Source of the DNA: Neobacillus dielmonensis
Lineage (GTDB): Bacteria; Bacillota; Bacilli; Bacillales; Cytobacillaceae
Direction of reading: 5' to 3'
NCBI RefSeq assembly: GCF_000612665.1
Contig: NZ_HG942075.1
Span: 1-47,669 of the forward strand
Length of the DNA: 47,669 nt
Shown: one piece after another, positions 8,503 through 15,914 of the stretch
How the letters are laid out: each line of letters begins with the position of its first letter
Numbering within the stretch: the first letter of the stretch is position 1
The notes under the pieces: generated by a model
Database searches by the model: none
What the model was told of the DNA's origin: nothing
What the model saw: only the letters and a program-made list of their open reading frames with translations
Program-made: the position numbers and the translations under genes

Positions 8503-8750
8503 TCATCATCTTTATATGGTGAAGAAAGCTTAATGAATTTCTTCATAAATATAAGCGAAGTACAAGTGTAAATTATCATATGGATTGGAAATCCGTATAA
8601 TGTCACTTTATTTAATCTAAAAAGGAGACCGATGGTGTATTTTTGAACGAGGTAAAGAAAACCAAAAACCATCATAAAAGTGCCTATTAAAGAAAGAACA
8701 TGTAGGACCTTTCTTGCATGCGGGTTGATTTTTAAAACCTCCCTTTCCAT
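8499..8750 (-). CDS. Small two-helix membrane protein, unknown function
   Basis: An 83-aa protein with two hydrophobic segments (about residues 15–37 and 47–70) and charged ends (MEREVLKINPHARK and SSPYKDDD). AAAGGAGAG lies 7–8 bases before the ATG, which supports translation. Its stop codon overlaps the last four bases of the convergent PUA-like gene, so the two messages would be antisense at their ends. I know no homologue. Confidence 0.6.
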   Translation of the reverse strand: MEREVLKINPHARKVLHVLSLIGTFMMVFGFLYLVQKYTIGLLFRLNKVTLYGFPIHMIIYTCTSLIFMKKFIKLSSPYKDDD

Positions 8751-9037
8751 ACGCCTCTCTCCTTTCTCATGTTATGATTCCTATTTAAAAAAAGAACAAA
8801 ATTTGCTGTAGTATATTCTAATATTATACCCAATTAAATACAAAAGCAATATTATGGAAAAATAGGCGTTTGTATATCCCACCTCATTACGATGACTGTG
8901 GAGACAGCCAGTACCACATTGAGTCCCATTTTTTTAACACCAATTTTTATTTAAAAAATTCAAGAATATTCTTATTTAAATATTAAACTTTTACTGCTAC
9001 TTACTATTATCGGGAATCTTACATTACTCCGCCAAAA
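8751..9037. other. AT-rich spacer within satellite cargo
   Basis: No ORF of note. It must contain the promoter of the 83-aa gene and the end of the MazG-like message. No clear terminator hairpin is seen. Confidence 0.4.
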
Positions 9038-9361
9038 TTAATCAATAACATATTCTAAAACAATACGATCATTAAATCCCCCTCGTTCCTCCTTTTTCTT
9101 AGCCTTTATCTTTAATACTTTATCCAATTCAAAGTTAAATGCAGATGCTATACCTTCAATTACTTCTAATATATCCGCTAACTCTTCTTCGTTAGGAGTA
9201 GCCTTAAACTCCTCCAATTCTTCTATTAATTTTTGTAGCAACAACGGCTTAACCTCTTGTTCGGTAGCAACGTGTGTAAACGGTACTTTGTTATCCTGTT
9301 TAACGATTTGCGGAATTTTATCCCGTACTAATTTGTTATAAATTTTTTCACCCACTAACAT
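9038..9361 (-). CDS. MazG/HisE-like nucleotide pyrophosphohydrolase
   Basis: A 107-aa all-alpha protein of the MazG superfamily, in the branch that starts with KLVRDKIP. The metal-binding glutamates and aspartate appear as LIEELEEF and EELADILEVIEG. Such enzymes cleave nucleoside triphosphates or related nucleotides to the monophosphate and pyrophosphate. It follows the HNH gene by 7 bases in the same direction, so the two are almost certainly one transcript. A second, unrelated MazG-type gene at 14587 is also paired with a nuclease gene. Confidence 0.75.
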   Translation of the reverse strand: MLVGEKIYNKLVRDKIPQIVKQDNKVPFTHVATEQEVKPLLLQKLIEELEEFKATPNEEELADILEVIEGIASAFNFELDKVLKIKAKKKEERGGFNDRIVLEYVID

Positions 9362-9368
9362 AACGCCC

Positions 9369-10340
9369 CTATCCCTTAAATGAAATCCAAAACCTTTTAA
9401 CGTAATCCTTTTCTATGGCAATTTGTAATTGATCATAGTCCTTCGTGTTATTTTTCATACGGTCTAACAGCTGTTTATTTCGCTCTTCCAAACGATTTAT
9501 ATCTTCTTCTGAAGGCAAACGGTTGGACTTTTCGGAGTTTTCCCCTTTATGGCAGTAGACCAAGTTCCATAAATCATCCGAAAACATGTAGGACCACGGT
9601 ATAACATGGTCAACCGAAACCTCGTTATCAGCTATGTTTTCACCGCAATAAAAACACTCTCTTTTGCAGCCCTCAGACATTAAATCAAGGTATTGATGAA
9701 ACTTCTTTAATGAAGTCCGTCTAATGTTATTTTCATCTATTGCCCTTACTTTTCTAGAAATCCGTGGACTATAATTAAAACCCTCTAACATTTGTGTCCA
9801 ACGGTAATTGATTACGGTGAATAAAAAATCACTGTACTCTTTAAGAGCTAACGCATTGGTTTTATTAAAAAATACCTTGCCCTCATTACGGTCCAATTCA
9901 TATATTTCGTATGTTTCACGGTTAAGATTTTTAAAACGCCAACAAACATCTTGTTTAAGTGTTCTAACAATGTTTTTTAGCGTGAATTCATATTCACGGG
10001 CTAATCCGATTGTTTTAAAGTCTATCTTTTCAAACCTTATTGGCTGTACAGACTGCTTTTTATTAAAGAATAGCGTTATTAAATCTTTAGAATAAGTAAT
10101 AATTCCAGGTGGTTTCTTTAAGTTTGGACTTTGTATTAAATCAAAGTAAATTGTTTGATTCCAATAATACTTTAAACAAAGTTTTGCAATATCGTTAAAA
10201 TCAAATACAACAATATCTTCAATAGGTTCGTTAGTATTAACTATTAATTCAACTAATGCCTTTGACCACGCCATTTTATATGTATTATCAAAGCTGCAAT
10301 TCAAAATAAGGTCATTCCACTGTTTAATGTAAATGTCCAT
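9369..10340 (-). CDS. HNH endonuclease
   Basis: About 323 aa. The C-terminal quarter carries a treble-clef HNH nuclease: CFYCG (C239/C242 counting from the TTG of the open frame), the catalytic DHVIPW motif, LWNLV and a distal cysteine. The N-terminal ~230 residues are helical with a NTYKMAWSKALVEL motif and no family I can name. I choose the ATG at 10340 (MDIYIKQWND); the open frame reaches a TTG at 10370 that lacks a ribosome binding site. The downstream partner is a MazG-like hydrolase. A restriction or phage-defence role is likely from content and location but not shown. Confidence 0.72.
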   Translation of the reverse strand: MDIYIKQWNDLILNCSFDNTYKMAWSKALVELIVNTNEPIEDIVVFDFNDIAKLCLKYYWNQTIYFDLIQSPNLKKPPGIITYSKDLITLFFNKKQSVQPIRFEKIDFKTIGLAREYEFTLKNIVRTLKQDVCWRFKNLNRETYEIYELDRNEGKVFFNKTNALALKEYSDFLFTVINYRWTQMLEGFNYSPRISRKVRAIDENNIRRTSLKKFHQYLDLMSEGCKRECFYCGENIADNEVSVDHVIPWSYMFSDDLWNLVYCHKGENSEKSNRLPSEEDINRLEERNKQLLDRMKNNTKDYDQLQIAIEKDYVKRFWISFKG

Positions 10341-10488
10341 TGTTAAACCATTCCCCGTTATTCTAGTCAAATAATTATATCAAATATTTCCATTTATATT
10401 AACATTTATATAGAGCAAATTTGTTCATAAATTTGTCGAAAGGATTAAATAGAAACTAGTCGAAATTTCACTAATAGGAGGTGAATTT

Positions 10489-10785
10489 ATGGCAACAAAA
10501 CTAATTACTGTTCCAAGAGCGGAAGCAGAAATAAGAAGGCTGCAACAATACATAACTTTGGTAGAAGAATATCAAGCAGATACCTTGGAAAAATGGATTA
10601 TCAAGGAATATGCCTACACGAACAGCATTACAGAAGTTGTTAAGAGGGCAAATGCCAAAGGATTGGCTCTTGACCAAACTTATGCAAAATCCGTTTTAAA
10701 AGGAAAGGCAAGTGACGAGCTTCACAGAATGTTAAGGTCTGGCTACCTCGCACGATTGAAACCTAAAAAAGAGAGACTTTACTGA
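10489..10785 (+). CDS. Small conserved-looking protein, unknown function
   Basis: A 98-aa basic, mostly helical protein (IRRLQQYITLVEEYQADTLEKW; KKERLY end). It has an excellent ribosome binding site (AGGAGG, 7 bases before ATG). The segment NSITEVVKRANAKGLALDQTYAKSVL could form a helix-turn-helix-like fold, but I cannot support a DNA-binding call. It stands alone on the plus strand between two minus-strand nuclease genes and ends at a bidirectional terminator. Confidence 0.6.
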   Translation: MATKLITVPRAEAEIRRLQQYITLVEEYQADTLEKWIIKEYAYTNSITEVVKRANAKGLALDQTYAKSVLKGKASDELHRMLRSGYLARLKPKKERLY

Positions 10786-10852
10786 TCGTAAAAATAATCA
10801 AATCAACTCTAATCTCCATTTAAACCGACTCTTATTATTAAAATGGTCAAAT

Positions 10853-10884
10853 AAAAACGTCACCCATCTTAGGTGACTGTTTTT
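10853..10884. terminator. Bidirectional terminator
   Basis: gtcacc / ggtgac stem with a 7-base loop, flanked by AAAAA and TTTTT. It separates the convergent 98-aa gene and the zinc-module nuclease gene and touches the stop of the latter. Confidence 0.8.
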
Positions 10885-12286
10885 ATTCTGATTCTGATTT
10901 TACTTTATTAAAAGCCTCTACAAATCTTCCTAATGCTAATTCTGGGTCATGCTCTCTGTAATCAACTATAATGTAATTATATCCTAATGACTCAGCATAT
11001 TCTTGTTTAATTCGGTCATTCTCTTGTTCTTGCTTCAGTGTGCGTCTACCATGTTTATTTTTATCTCCACTAAAAAAGCTTTCATGGGTGTAATGTTGCT
11101 TGCCATGCACTTCTACAATTGTATTTTCAAAAGGAAGCATAAAGTCATAGCGTCTTCTGGAGTCGGGAAACTTGTATTCTTGTATAAATTTGATACCTTT
11201 TTTCTCAAGATATTCCCGAATGATCCTTTCACCTTTTGATTCAGTGCATATTGGGCAGCCATATCCCGACTTATAATCTCTTGGGGTAATCCAATGTGCT
11301 TCGTGCCCACATTTGAAATCAATAAGGACTTTAGTTCCAGAAGTTATATATTCACTTAATAGTGTATGACCCTTCTTATTTACCAATTCAATTAATTTTT
11401 CCTTTGCCTGTTCTAGACTCTTACCGCTACACCTTGGGCACCCAAAGCCCCTTTTATAATTTCCTTGCCCTATCCAATAAGGTTCATGTCCGCAATTAAA
11501 GTCAATTAAGACTTTACCTTTTGCACTGGTGTATTCACTTAACAAAACATGACCTCTCTCTTTGACAACCTCAATTAGATCCTCTTTTGATTGTTCTGAA
11601 GATGTTCCTAGACACCTGCGACACCTGTTACCATTTTTATAACCACTAGGTGAAATCCAATTTGGTTTATGTCCACATTTAAAGTCAATTAGAATTTTTG
11701 TATGACCACTTACATAATCACCACCAACCCATTCATGACCATTTTCTTTGAGTAGGTATTCTAATTCAATTTTAGAATTATCACTTTTCAATTTAGCACT
11801 TTGATTAGTCCTTTTCCTTCCACACGCCATACAACCATGACCATCTTTATATTCAGGTGGTTTAATCCAATGTGGATCATGTCCACATTTAAAGTCAATC
11901 AGCACTTTATTTTTACTGTTAGTATACTCACTAAGTAATTCATGCTCATTGGATTTAACTAATAGTTTGAAAACTTCTCTACCTCTGGATGTAAACTTCT
12001 CTGATAAGTGCTCTCCTCTACATTTTGGACAACCAATCCCTCGCATATAATGATTAGGTTTTAACCAGTGAGGATCATGTCCACACTTGAAGTCAACAAG
12101 AACTTTAGTTTGAGAATTAATGTAATTACTTAATAATTCGTGACCATTTTGTTCTAACAATTCTGCAAACTCATCCAAACCACGTTTAACCTTATACACA
12201 TAACTACCATCCTTCTTATACAACTTAACACTATCAGCTAATTTAATCCCTCTGTATGTGTTGTTTTCTTGTTGTTGCTGTTCCAT
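10883..12286 (-). CDS. Five-module zinc-ribbon protein with C-terminal Vsr-like nuclease
   Basis: A 467-aa protein. Five tandem ~65-residue modules (about residues 30–345) each read HxLLSxYxxxxxKVLIDFxCGH, then a W, then GxxCxxC, a likely zinc site of one CGH and one CxxC. The third module is the most diverged (NRCRRC). The last ~110 residues resemble PD-(D/E)XK/Vsr-type nucleases: a helix (ERIIREYLEKKGI), RYDFMLP as the acidic strand, and EVHGKQHY. Vsr-like nucleases with zinc modules occur among phage homing endonucleases, so this may be a homing or mobility enzyme rather than defence. The start at 12286 has AGGAGGTGA upstream. Confidence 0.65.
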   Translation of the reverse strand: MEQQQQENNTYRGIKLADSVKLYKKDGSYVYKVKRGLDEFAELLEQNGHELLSNYINSQTKVLVDFKCGHDPHWLKPNHYMRGIGCPKCRGEHLSEKFTSRGREVFKLLVKSNEHELLSEYTNSKNKVLIDFKCGHDPHWIKPPEYKDGHGCMACGRKRTNQSAKLKSDNSKIELEYLLKENGHEWVGGDYVSGHTKILIDFKCGHKPNWISPSGYKNGNRCRRCLGTSSEQSKEDLIEVVKERGHVLLSEYTSAKGKVLIDFNCGHEPYWIGQGNYKRGFGCPRCSGKSLEQAKEKLIELVNKKGHTLLSEYITSGTKVLIDFKCGHEAHWITPRDYKSGYGCPICTESKGERIIREYLEKKGIKFIQEYKFPDSRRRYDFMLPFENTIVEVHGKQHYTHESFFSGDKNKHGRRTLKQEQENDRIKQEYAESLGYNYIIVDYREHDPELALGRFVEAFNKVKSESE

Positions 12287-12368
12287 TCCGATTCACCTCC
12301 TATGTTATTTAGTGCAGTTTAATAAAAAAATACCAACCCATATAAGGCTGACCAATGCATGATGTCGC

Positions 12369-12707
12369 TTAATTCAAAACCTTTACTCCGACTATACTAT
12401 CGAATGCCACCCGTTCAAATTCGCAAGGCTTCACCTCTATCCGAAGTTCATGAGTTATCGGATCAACGTAATGGACACGACCAGAAATGTCGTGAGTAAA
12501 TCCCTTATGCCATACGGTAAGCTTTACCGCTTGATTGTATTCTGTTGCGTATGCTATCCGCAGGTCAAACTCCTCAGTCTGATTTTCGTCTAATAACGGC
12601 TTAACAGTTCGAGCCTGATCCTTGAACATTTTACTGGTCATTTCGAATGCTAGCGGTATAAAAGAAGCAGTCTGCCATTTCATTTTACCACGGTCACGTA
12701 TTGTCAT
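12369..12707 (-). CDS. YolD-like family protein, SOS-controlled
   Basis: A 112-aa YolD-family protein, recognised by IRDRGKMKWQTASFIPLAFEMTSKM at the start and GRVHYVDPITHELRIE near the end. YolD proteins usually accompany UvrX/ImuB-type Y-family polymerases in Bacillus mobile elements; no polymerase gene is present here. AAGGAGA precedes the ATG. A LexA-type box overlaps its promoter at 12739–12752, so it should be induced by DNA damage together with the phages that mobilise satellites. A broken second yolD lies at 17316. Confidence 0.82.
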   Translation of the reverse strand: MTIRDRGKMKWQTASFIPLAFEMTSKMFKDQARTVKPLLDENQTEEFDLRIAYATEYNQAVKLTVWHKGFTHDISGRVHYVDPITHELRIEVKPCEFERVAFDSIVGVKVLN

Positions 12708-12728
12708 AATGAATCATCTCCTTTGATA

Positions 12729-12752
12729 CCATTATATACGAACTAACGTTCT
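12729..12752 (-). promoter_or_regulatory. LexA (DinR) box over yolD promoter
   Basis: On the minus strand, AGAACGTTAGTTCG (12739–12752) fits the Bacillus consensus CGAACnnnnGTTCG at all but the first base. A TATAAT-like -10 (attata on the plus strand, 12731–12736) follows directly, so bound LexA would block the promoter. Confidence 0.75.
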
Positions 12753-12822
12753 GTATGTGAATAAATTTAAAGACCACATTTACAGCGGTCTTTGACAAAA
12801 TAGTTTCTCCTTGAAGTTTTTC

Positions 12823-14583
12823 CTATTTGGGGGTTAAACTAGGTATCCCCAATATTTCCTTCATATACTTTTTAAATGCATCATTTTTCCAGAATCCCAA
12901 CCGAATCCCGTCAATTCCTCTAGTCATCAGAACATAGTAAATATTCAACACAAACAAGGTAAACTCTTGTGCATTTTCTGGGCTTTCATCGTCTTTGGAG
13001 AACTTGCCGTTTACATTATGAAAATTCTCTGGATTGCCGAATAATCGGCCCTGTGCGTCGACTTGAAGATCATTGCCGACTAAAACGCCGACTTTATTCA
13101 AATCGATTCCCTGAACTGCAAAGACGGAGCCAATCTGCTCCTCAGCATCGGCATCCTCTGAATTAATCCAATTTTCTTGAGTGGAATTCCATCTTCGTTT
13201 GATATTTCCTTCACGCCAATGAGTGATTGACGGGTCTTTGCCATCAGCCTGCTTCCAAGGTTCAACTAATCCACCTAGCACGCGGTTTATATGTTCAGGA
13301 TTGAAATTTCTGTCTTCTTCTACCCAGTCAATTAAATTCTTTAAAGGTTCTGTTTCAAAATATCCAAAATAAGCATCAGCATCACTATCTTGGAACACAG
13401 CTCTGTCAAATTTCGAGTTAAAATTTGTTTGTTCTAATAGACCTGTATCCTTATACAAAAGATATTTTATGCCATTTACAAAATCTTCTGAGGTATAGCT
13501 CTTTCCTGCTGGAGCTTGGATTCTAAATTGCGTTGTTAAGTATAACTTTTCAAAGTCTTTGGTTGCTTCATTGAATTGCGCACGTGTCATATTAGCAGGG
13601 CGAATAGCTTGCAATACGTCATACATTAACACGATTTGACGGCCTAATTTTTTTAAAGCCTCCAAGTGGTTCTCATCCTGGGCAAATCTTCCCTTATACA
13701 CTTTGTTGAAAGATGCCATTTGCTTGGAAAATTTTCTAGAAAGCTTATGAGATTCGTCAACAATTACAACATCATAATTTTCATCGGCATTAATCAGCTG
13801 TGTCGAGGTAGCAAGTGTCAGGTTACTGTTGTTCATTCCATATACTCTAAAGATATCATTTGCCGTTTTAATCCAATTAGGCTGCAAAACCACTGCTATT
13901 CGCTTATTAGGTTTTTCTTTCAACAGCTTAGCTACCAAATGAGTCATCAATACGGTTTTGCCAGTCCCTGCATCGCCATTAATCACAAAGCTTTTATCAG
14001 GATTCGATTCAATCTCCTTAAGAAAGTCCATTTGCTGGATTGTTAATTCTTTGATTGGGCTATATTTGACCAGCGCTCCATTGCGCAACTCCTCTAAAGT
14101 CGGTGTGCTTACCCATCCATTAGGGTATAGCTCTTTTTCCCAAAAAGGCAAAATGACTTCTGATGCAACCTTTTCTCGTTCTCGGTAGTCATTGACGCTG
14201 TTTCCATTGGTCCGATTAATTATCTCATCATTATCATATTGAACCAGCTGCTTTTTAGATTTTGGATTGTCGGCCATAAAGTAGGTTATCAGCTTGCTTT
14301 CGACATCATCTAAGGCTGAACCGTTGAAATAGGATGAAATAAGAATAATTACTTGGTCGAAGTCTGCTATATTAAATTTTTCCTCTTGACCATTGTAGTG
14401 CTGCTTATTCCTCTCAGTAAAGTGTTTCGTTTGACCAATGTAAATCTTTTTCGACTTCGTTCCTTTGTAGATATAAACGACATTGCCATTTCTAAGAATA
14501 TTTTGTTCAGGATGGCGAAGTTTATAGAAACCTTCCAATTCTCCATTTTTCACTTTCAATGTTATACAGTTGTACTTAGCCAC
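12823..14583 (-). CDS. GIY-YIG nuclease–DUF2075 helicase fusion
   Basis: A 586-aa protein. Residues 35–105 form a GIY-YIG nuclease (VYIY at 36–39, IYIGQT at 47–52, R58, E95). From about residue 175 a DUF2075-type SF1 helicase/ATPase follows, with Walker A GDAGTGKT at 203–210, Walker B VVIVDESH at 272–279 and late motifs FAVQGIDLNKVGVLVG and YYVLMTRGIDG. It starts 3 bases after the stop of a MazG-type gene; the ATG lies close behind that stop with AGCAGTGG as a weak ribosome site, implying coupling. The pairing of a DUF2075 helicase with MazG suggests a defence or nucleotide-surveillance unit. This is inference. Confidence 0.8.
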   Translation of the reverse strand: MAKYNCITLKVKNGELEGFYKLRHPEQNILRNGNVVYIYKGTKSKKIYIGQTKHFTERNKQHYNGQEEKFNIADFDQVIILISSYFNGSALDDVESKLITYFMADNPKSKKQLVQYDNDEIINRTNGNSVNDYREREKVASEVILPFWEKELYPNGWVSTPTLEELRNGALVKYSPIKELTIQQMDFLKEIESNPDKSFVINGDAGTGKTVLMTHLVAKLLKEKPNKRIAVVLQPNWIKTANDIFRVYGMNNSNLTLATSTQLINADENYDVVIVDESHKLSRKFSKQMASFNKVYKGRFAQDENHLEALKKLGRQIVLMYDVLQAIRPANMTRAQFNEATKDFEKLYLTTQFRIQAPAGKSYTSEDFVNGIKYLLYKDTGLLEQTNFNSKFDRAVFQDSDADAYFGYFETEPLKNLIDWVEEDRNFNPEHINRVLGGLVEPWKQADGKDPSITHWREGNIKRRWNSTQENWINSEDADAEEQIGSVFAVQGIDLNKVGVLVGNDLQVDAQGRLFGNPENFHNVNGKFSKDDESPENAQEFTLFVLNIYYVLMTRGIDGIRLGFWKNDAFKKYMKEILGIPSLTPK

Positions 14584-14586
14584 TGC

Positions 14587-14925
14587 TTAATCCACCTCAT
14601 CCAATTCATTATATTTCTTTTTTTGACCAAAGCTTTTGGGAACTGGATATTTTCGGGCATTTTTAATCAATTTTTCAGTGATGATCTCATCAATATCAAA
14701 TCCTAAATTATCGGCCATCATATAAGAGTAAATCAGCACATCTGCCAGTTCTTCTTTTAGTCGCTCAGTATTTTCCTTGGATTCCTCTGGTGTTTTCCAT
14801 TGAAATAATTCCAATAATTCATTTGCTTCTAGAGAGATGGAAATGGCCAAATCTTTTTCATTATGAAATTGCCGCCAGTTGCGCTCATCTCTAAATTGAT
14901 TAATCCGCTTCATTGATTCACTCAT
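14587..14925 (-). CDS. MazG-type nucleotide pyrophosphohydrolase
   Basis: A 112-aa protein of the MazG/dCTPase (RS21-C6-like) branch: RDERNWRQFHNEKDLAISISLEANELLELFQW, then ERLKEELADVLIYSYMMAD, giving the ExxE…ExxD metal site. The end FGQKKKYNELDEVD is typical of the family. AAAGGAA precedes the ATG at 14925. It heads the operon with the GIY-YIG–DUF2075 gene and may act on modified or damage-related nucleotides. It is only distantly related to the MazG-like gene at 9038. Confidence 0.85.
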   Translation of the reverse strand: MSESMKRINQFRDERNWRQFHNEKDLAISISLEANELLELFQWKTPEESKENTERLKEELADVLIYSYMMADNLGFDIDEIITEKLIKNARKYPVPKSFGQKKKYNELDEVD

Positions 14926-14998
14926 ATTAAATTCCTTTCATACCTTCCAGAAAATATTTCTGGTTGACCATTTTTTATATGGTTTTATTATAACAGTA

Positions 14999-15070
14999 GC
15001 CAGGGGAGAACGTATCTGCCCGTGGGGCTTGACCCCGTCAGCTAAACCGTTCGCCCACTCAGCCTGTGGC
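14999..15070. other. GC-rich imperfect hairpin, candidate structured RNA
   Basis: A 72-base GC-rich island in AT-rich surroundings. gggagaacg (15004–15012) pairs with cgttcgccc (15049–15057) with one mismatch. caggg near the 5' edge pairs with the cctg at 15063–15066. An inner ggggcttgacccc makes a second stem. No T-run follows on either strand, so it is not an ordinary terminator. It lies between the stop of the DUF3578 gene and the MazG start. Confidence 0.5.
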
Positions 15071-15093
15071 AAAAATTCGATTAGTCAAACTTA

Positions 15094-15714
15094 TTATAAT
15101 AACGCGTAAACAAAACTTGGATAATTCGGTACAGAGGTAATGAGTTCATCATATTTATCAAGTAAGTCCAAGACATCTTGTAATAGATGTGCTTCAGTCG
15201 GAATTGCTCCTGCTTGATAATATTTCGCAGCAATATTGGAATATTGATAAAACCAGCCTGTAGAGGTTGGCTTATTAATTCGCAAATCAATTGGCCCAGT
15301 AATATACCCAGTAGTGTCCCCTAATTTTCCCAGCAATTCACAAGAGCAACTTTCTAAATATCGGCTGTGCTTTTGACGACGAGATGAAGGTACTTTCTTA
15401 ACTGAATTCAGTCCCTTTAAATAATCAACTCCCTGATTTAAAGATAAATACATGCCAGACCCATCCTTGGCCAGTAAAAATACGCAAAATAAGTGAAATC
15501 TTGTTGTCGTCGTATATTGTTTAAAACAAATTGCGTCCCAAGGCACATCTGACTCAAATGTTTGCCCTGACGAGCCATAGATGTGTAATGTTCGTGGAGA
15601 ATTACCAGCTAACAAATAATTTAATCGTTTTGGAATATCCCCTTTTAATAATAGTCGATTATTGATCCCATGTGCTTTGTCCGCCAATACCTGTTCAAAT
15701 AATACTTGTAACAT
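15094..15714 (-). CDS. Stand-alone McrB N-terminal-type (DUF3578) domain protein
   Basis: A 206-aa protein that is little more than one DUF3578/MrcB_N domain, the modified-DNA-recognition module of McrB-like restriction enzymes. Visible motifs are DVPWDAICF (~56), GSGMYLSLNQGVDYLK (~86–101), GYITGPIDLR (~136–145) and IAAKYYQAGAIP. It has no ATPase or nuclease part. The same motifs occur in the middle of the divergent XRE–HNH protein (VPWLCVFL, VYMSLNQG, WITGPIDLQ), so the two are paralogues. It is driven by a consensus promoter at 15781–15810. It could be a partner, an antagonist or a specificity subunit of the nuclease. Confidence 0.7.
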   Translation of the reverse strand: MLQVLFEQVLADKAHGINNRLLLKGDIPKRLNYLLAGNSPRTLHIYGSSGQTFESDVPWDAICFKQYTTTTRFHLFCVFLLAKDGSGMYLSLNQGVDYLKGLNSVKKVPSSRRQKHSRYLESCSCELLGKLGDTTGYITGPIDLRINKPTSTGWFYQYSNIAAKYYQAGAIPTEAHLLQDVLDLLDKYDELITSVPNYPSFVYALL

Positions 15715-15780
15715 AACTATATCCCCCCACCTTTGTTATAAACCCATAAGAATATTTTAAAATATCCGTGAGTTATTTTC

Positions 15781-15810
15781 ATTATAATCTTCCAAAAATT
15801 ACAATGTCAA
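15781..15810 (-). promoter_or_regulatory. Consensus promoter of the stand-alone DUF3578 gene
   Basis: Reading the minus strand: TTGACA (plus 15805–15810), an 18-base spacer and TATAAT (plus 15781–15786), both exact hexamers. A palindrome ATATTTTAAAATAT at 15752–15765 lies just downstream and could be an operator. Confidence 0.75.
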
Positions 15811-15862
15811 TTAATAAAATGCTGTATTTTTAGGTTTTTTTTAAATTACACAAAAAAAACAC

Positions 15863-15891
15863 TTTTCCAAAATGGAAAATTCGAATATAAT
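15863..15891 (+). promoter_or_regulatory. Operator-like palindrome and -10 of the XRE–DUF3578–HNH gene
   Basis: TTTTCCAAAATGGAAAA (15863–15879) is a perfect 6-bp-arm inverted repeat. It occupies the -35 position and spacer of a promoter whose -10 is an exact TATAAT (15886–15891). The gene encodes an XRE domain, so autorepression is the simple reading. Confidence 0.6.
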
Positions 15892-15914
15892 TAGAATAAC
15901 AAAAACGAGAGGGT

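Noticed and set aside
10883..12286. Reverse gene of a transposase (zinc modules)
   Set aside because: The C-terminal domain reads as a Vsr-like nuclease; no DDE or HUH motif and no inverted ends around the gene.
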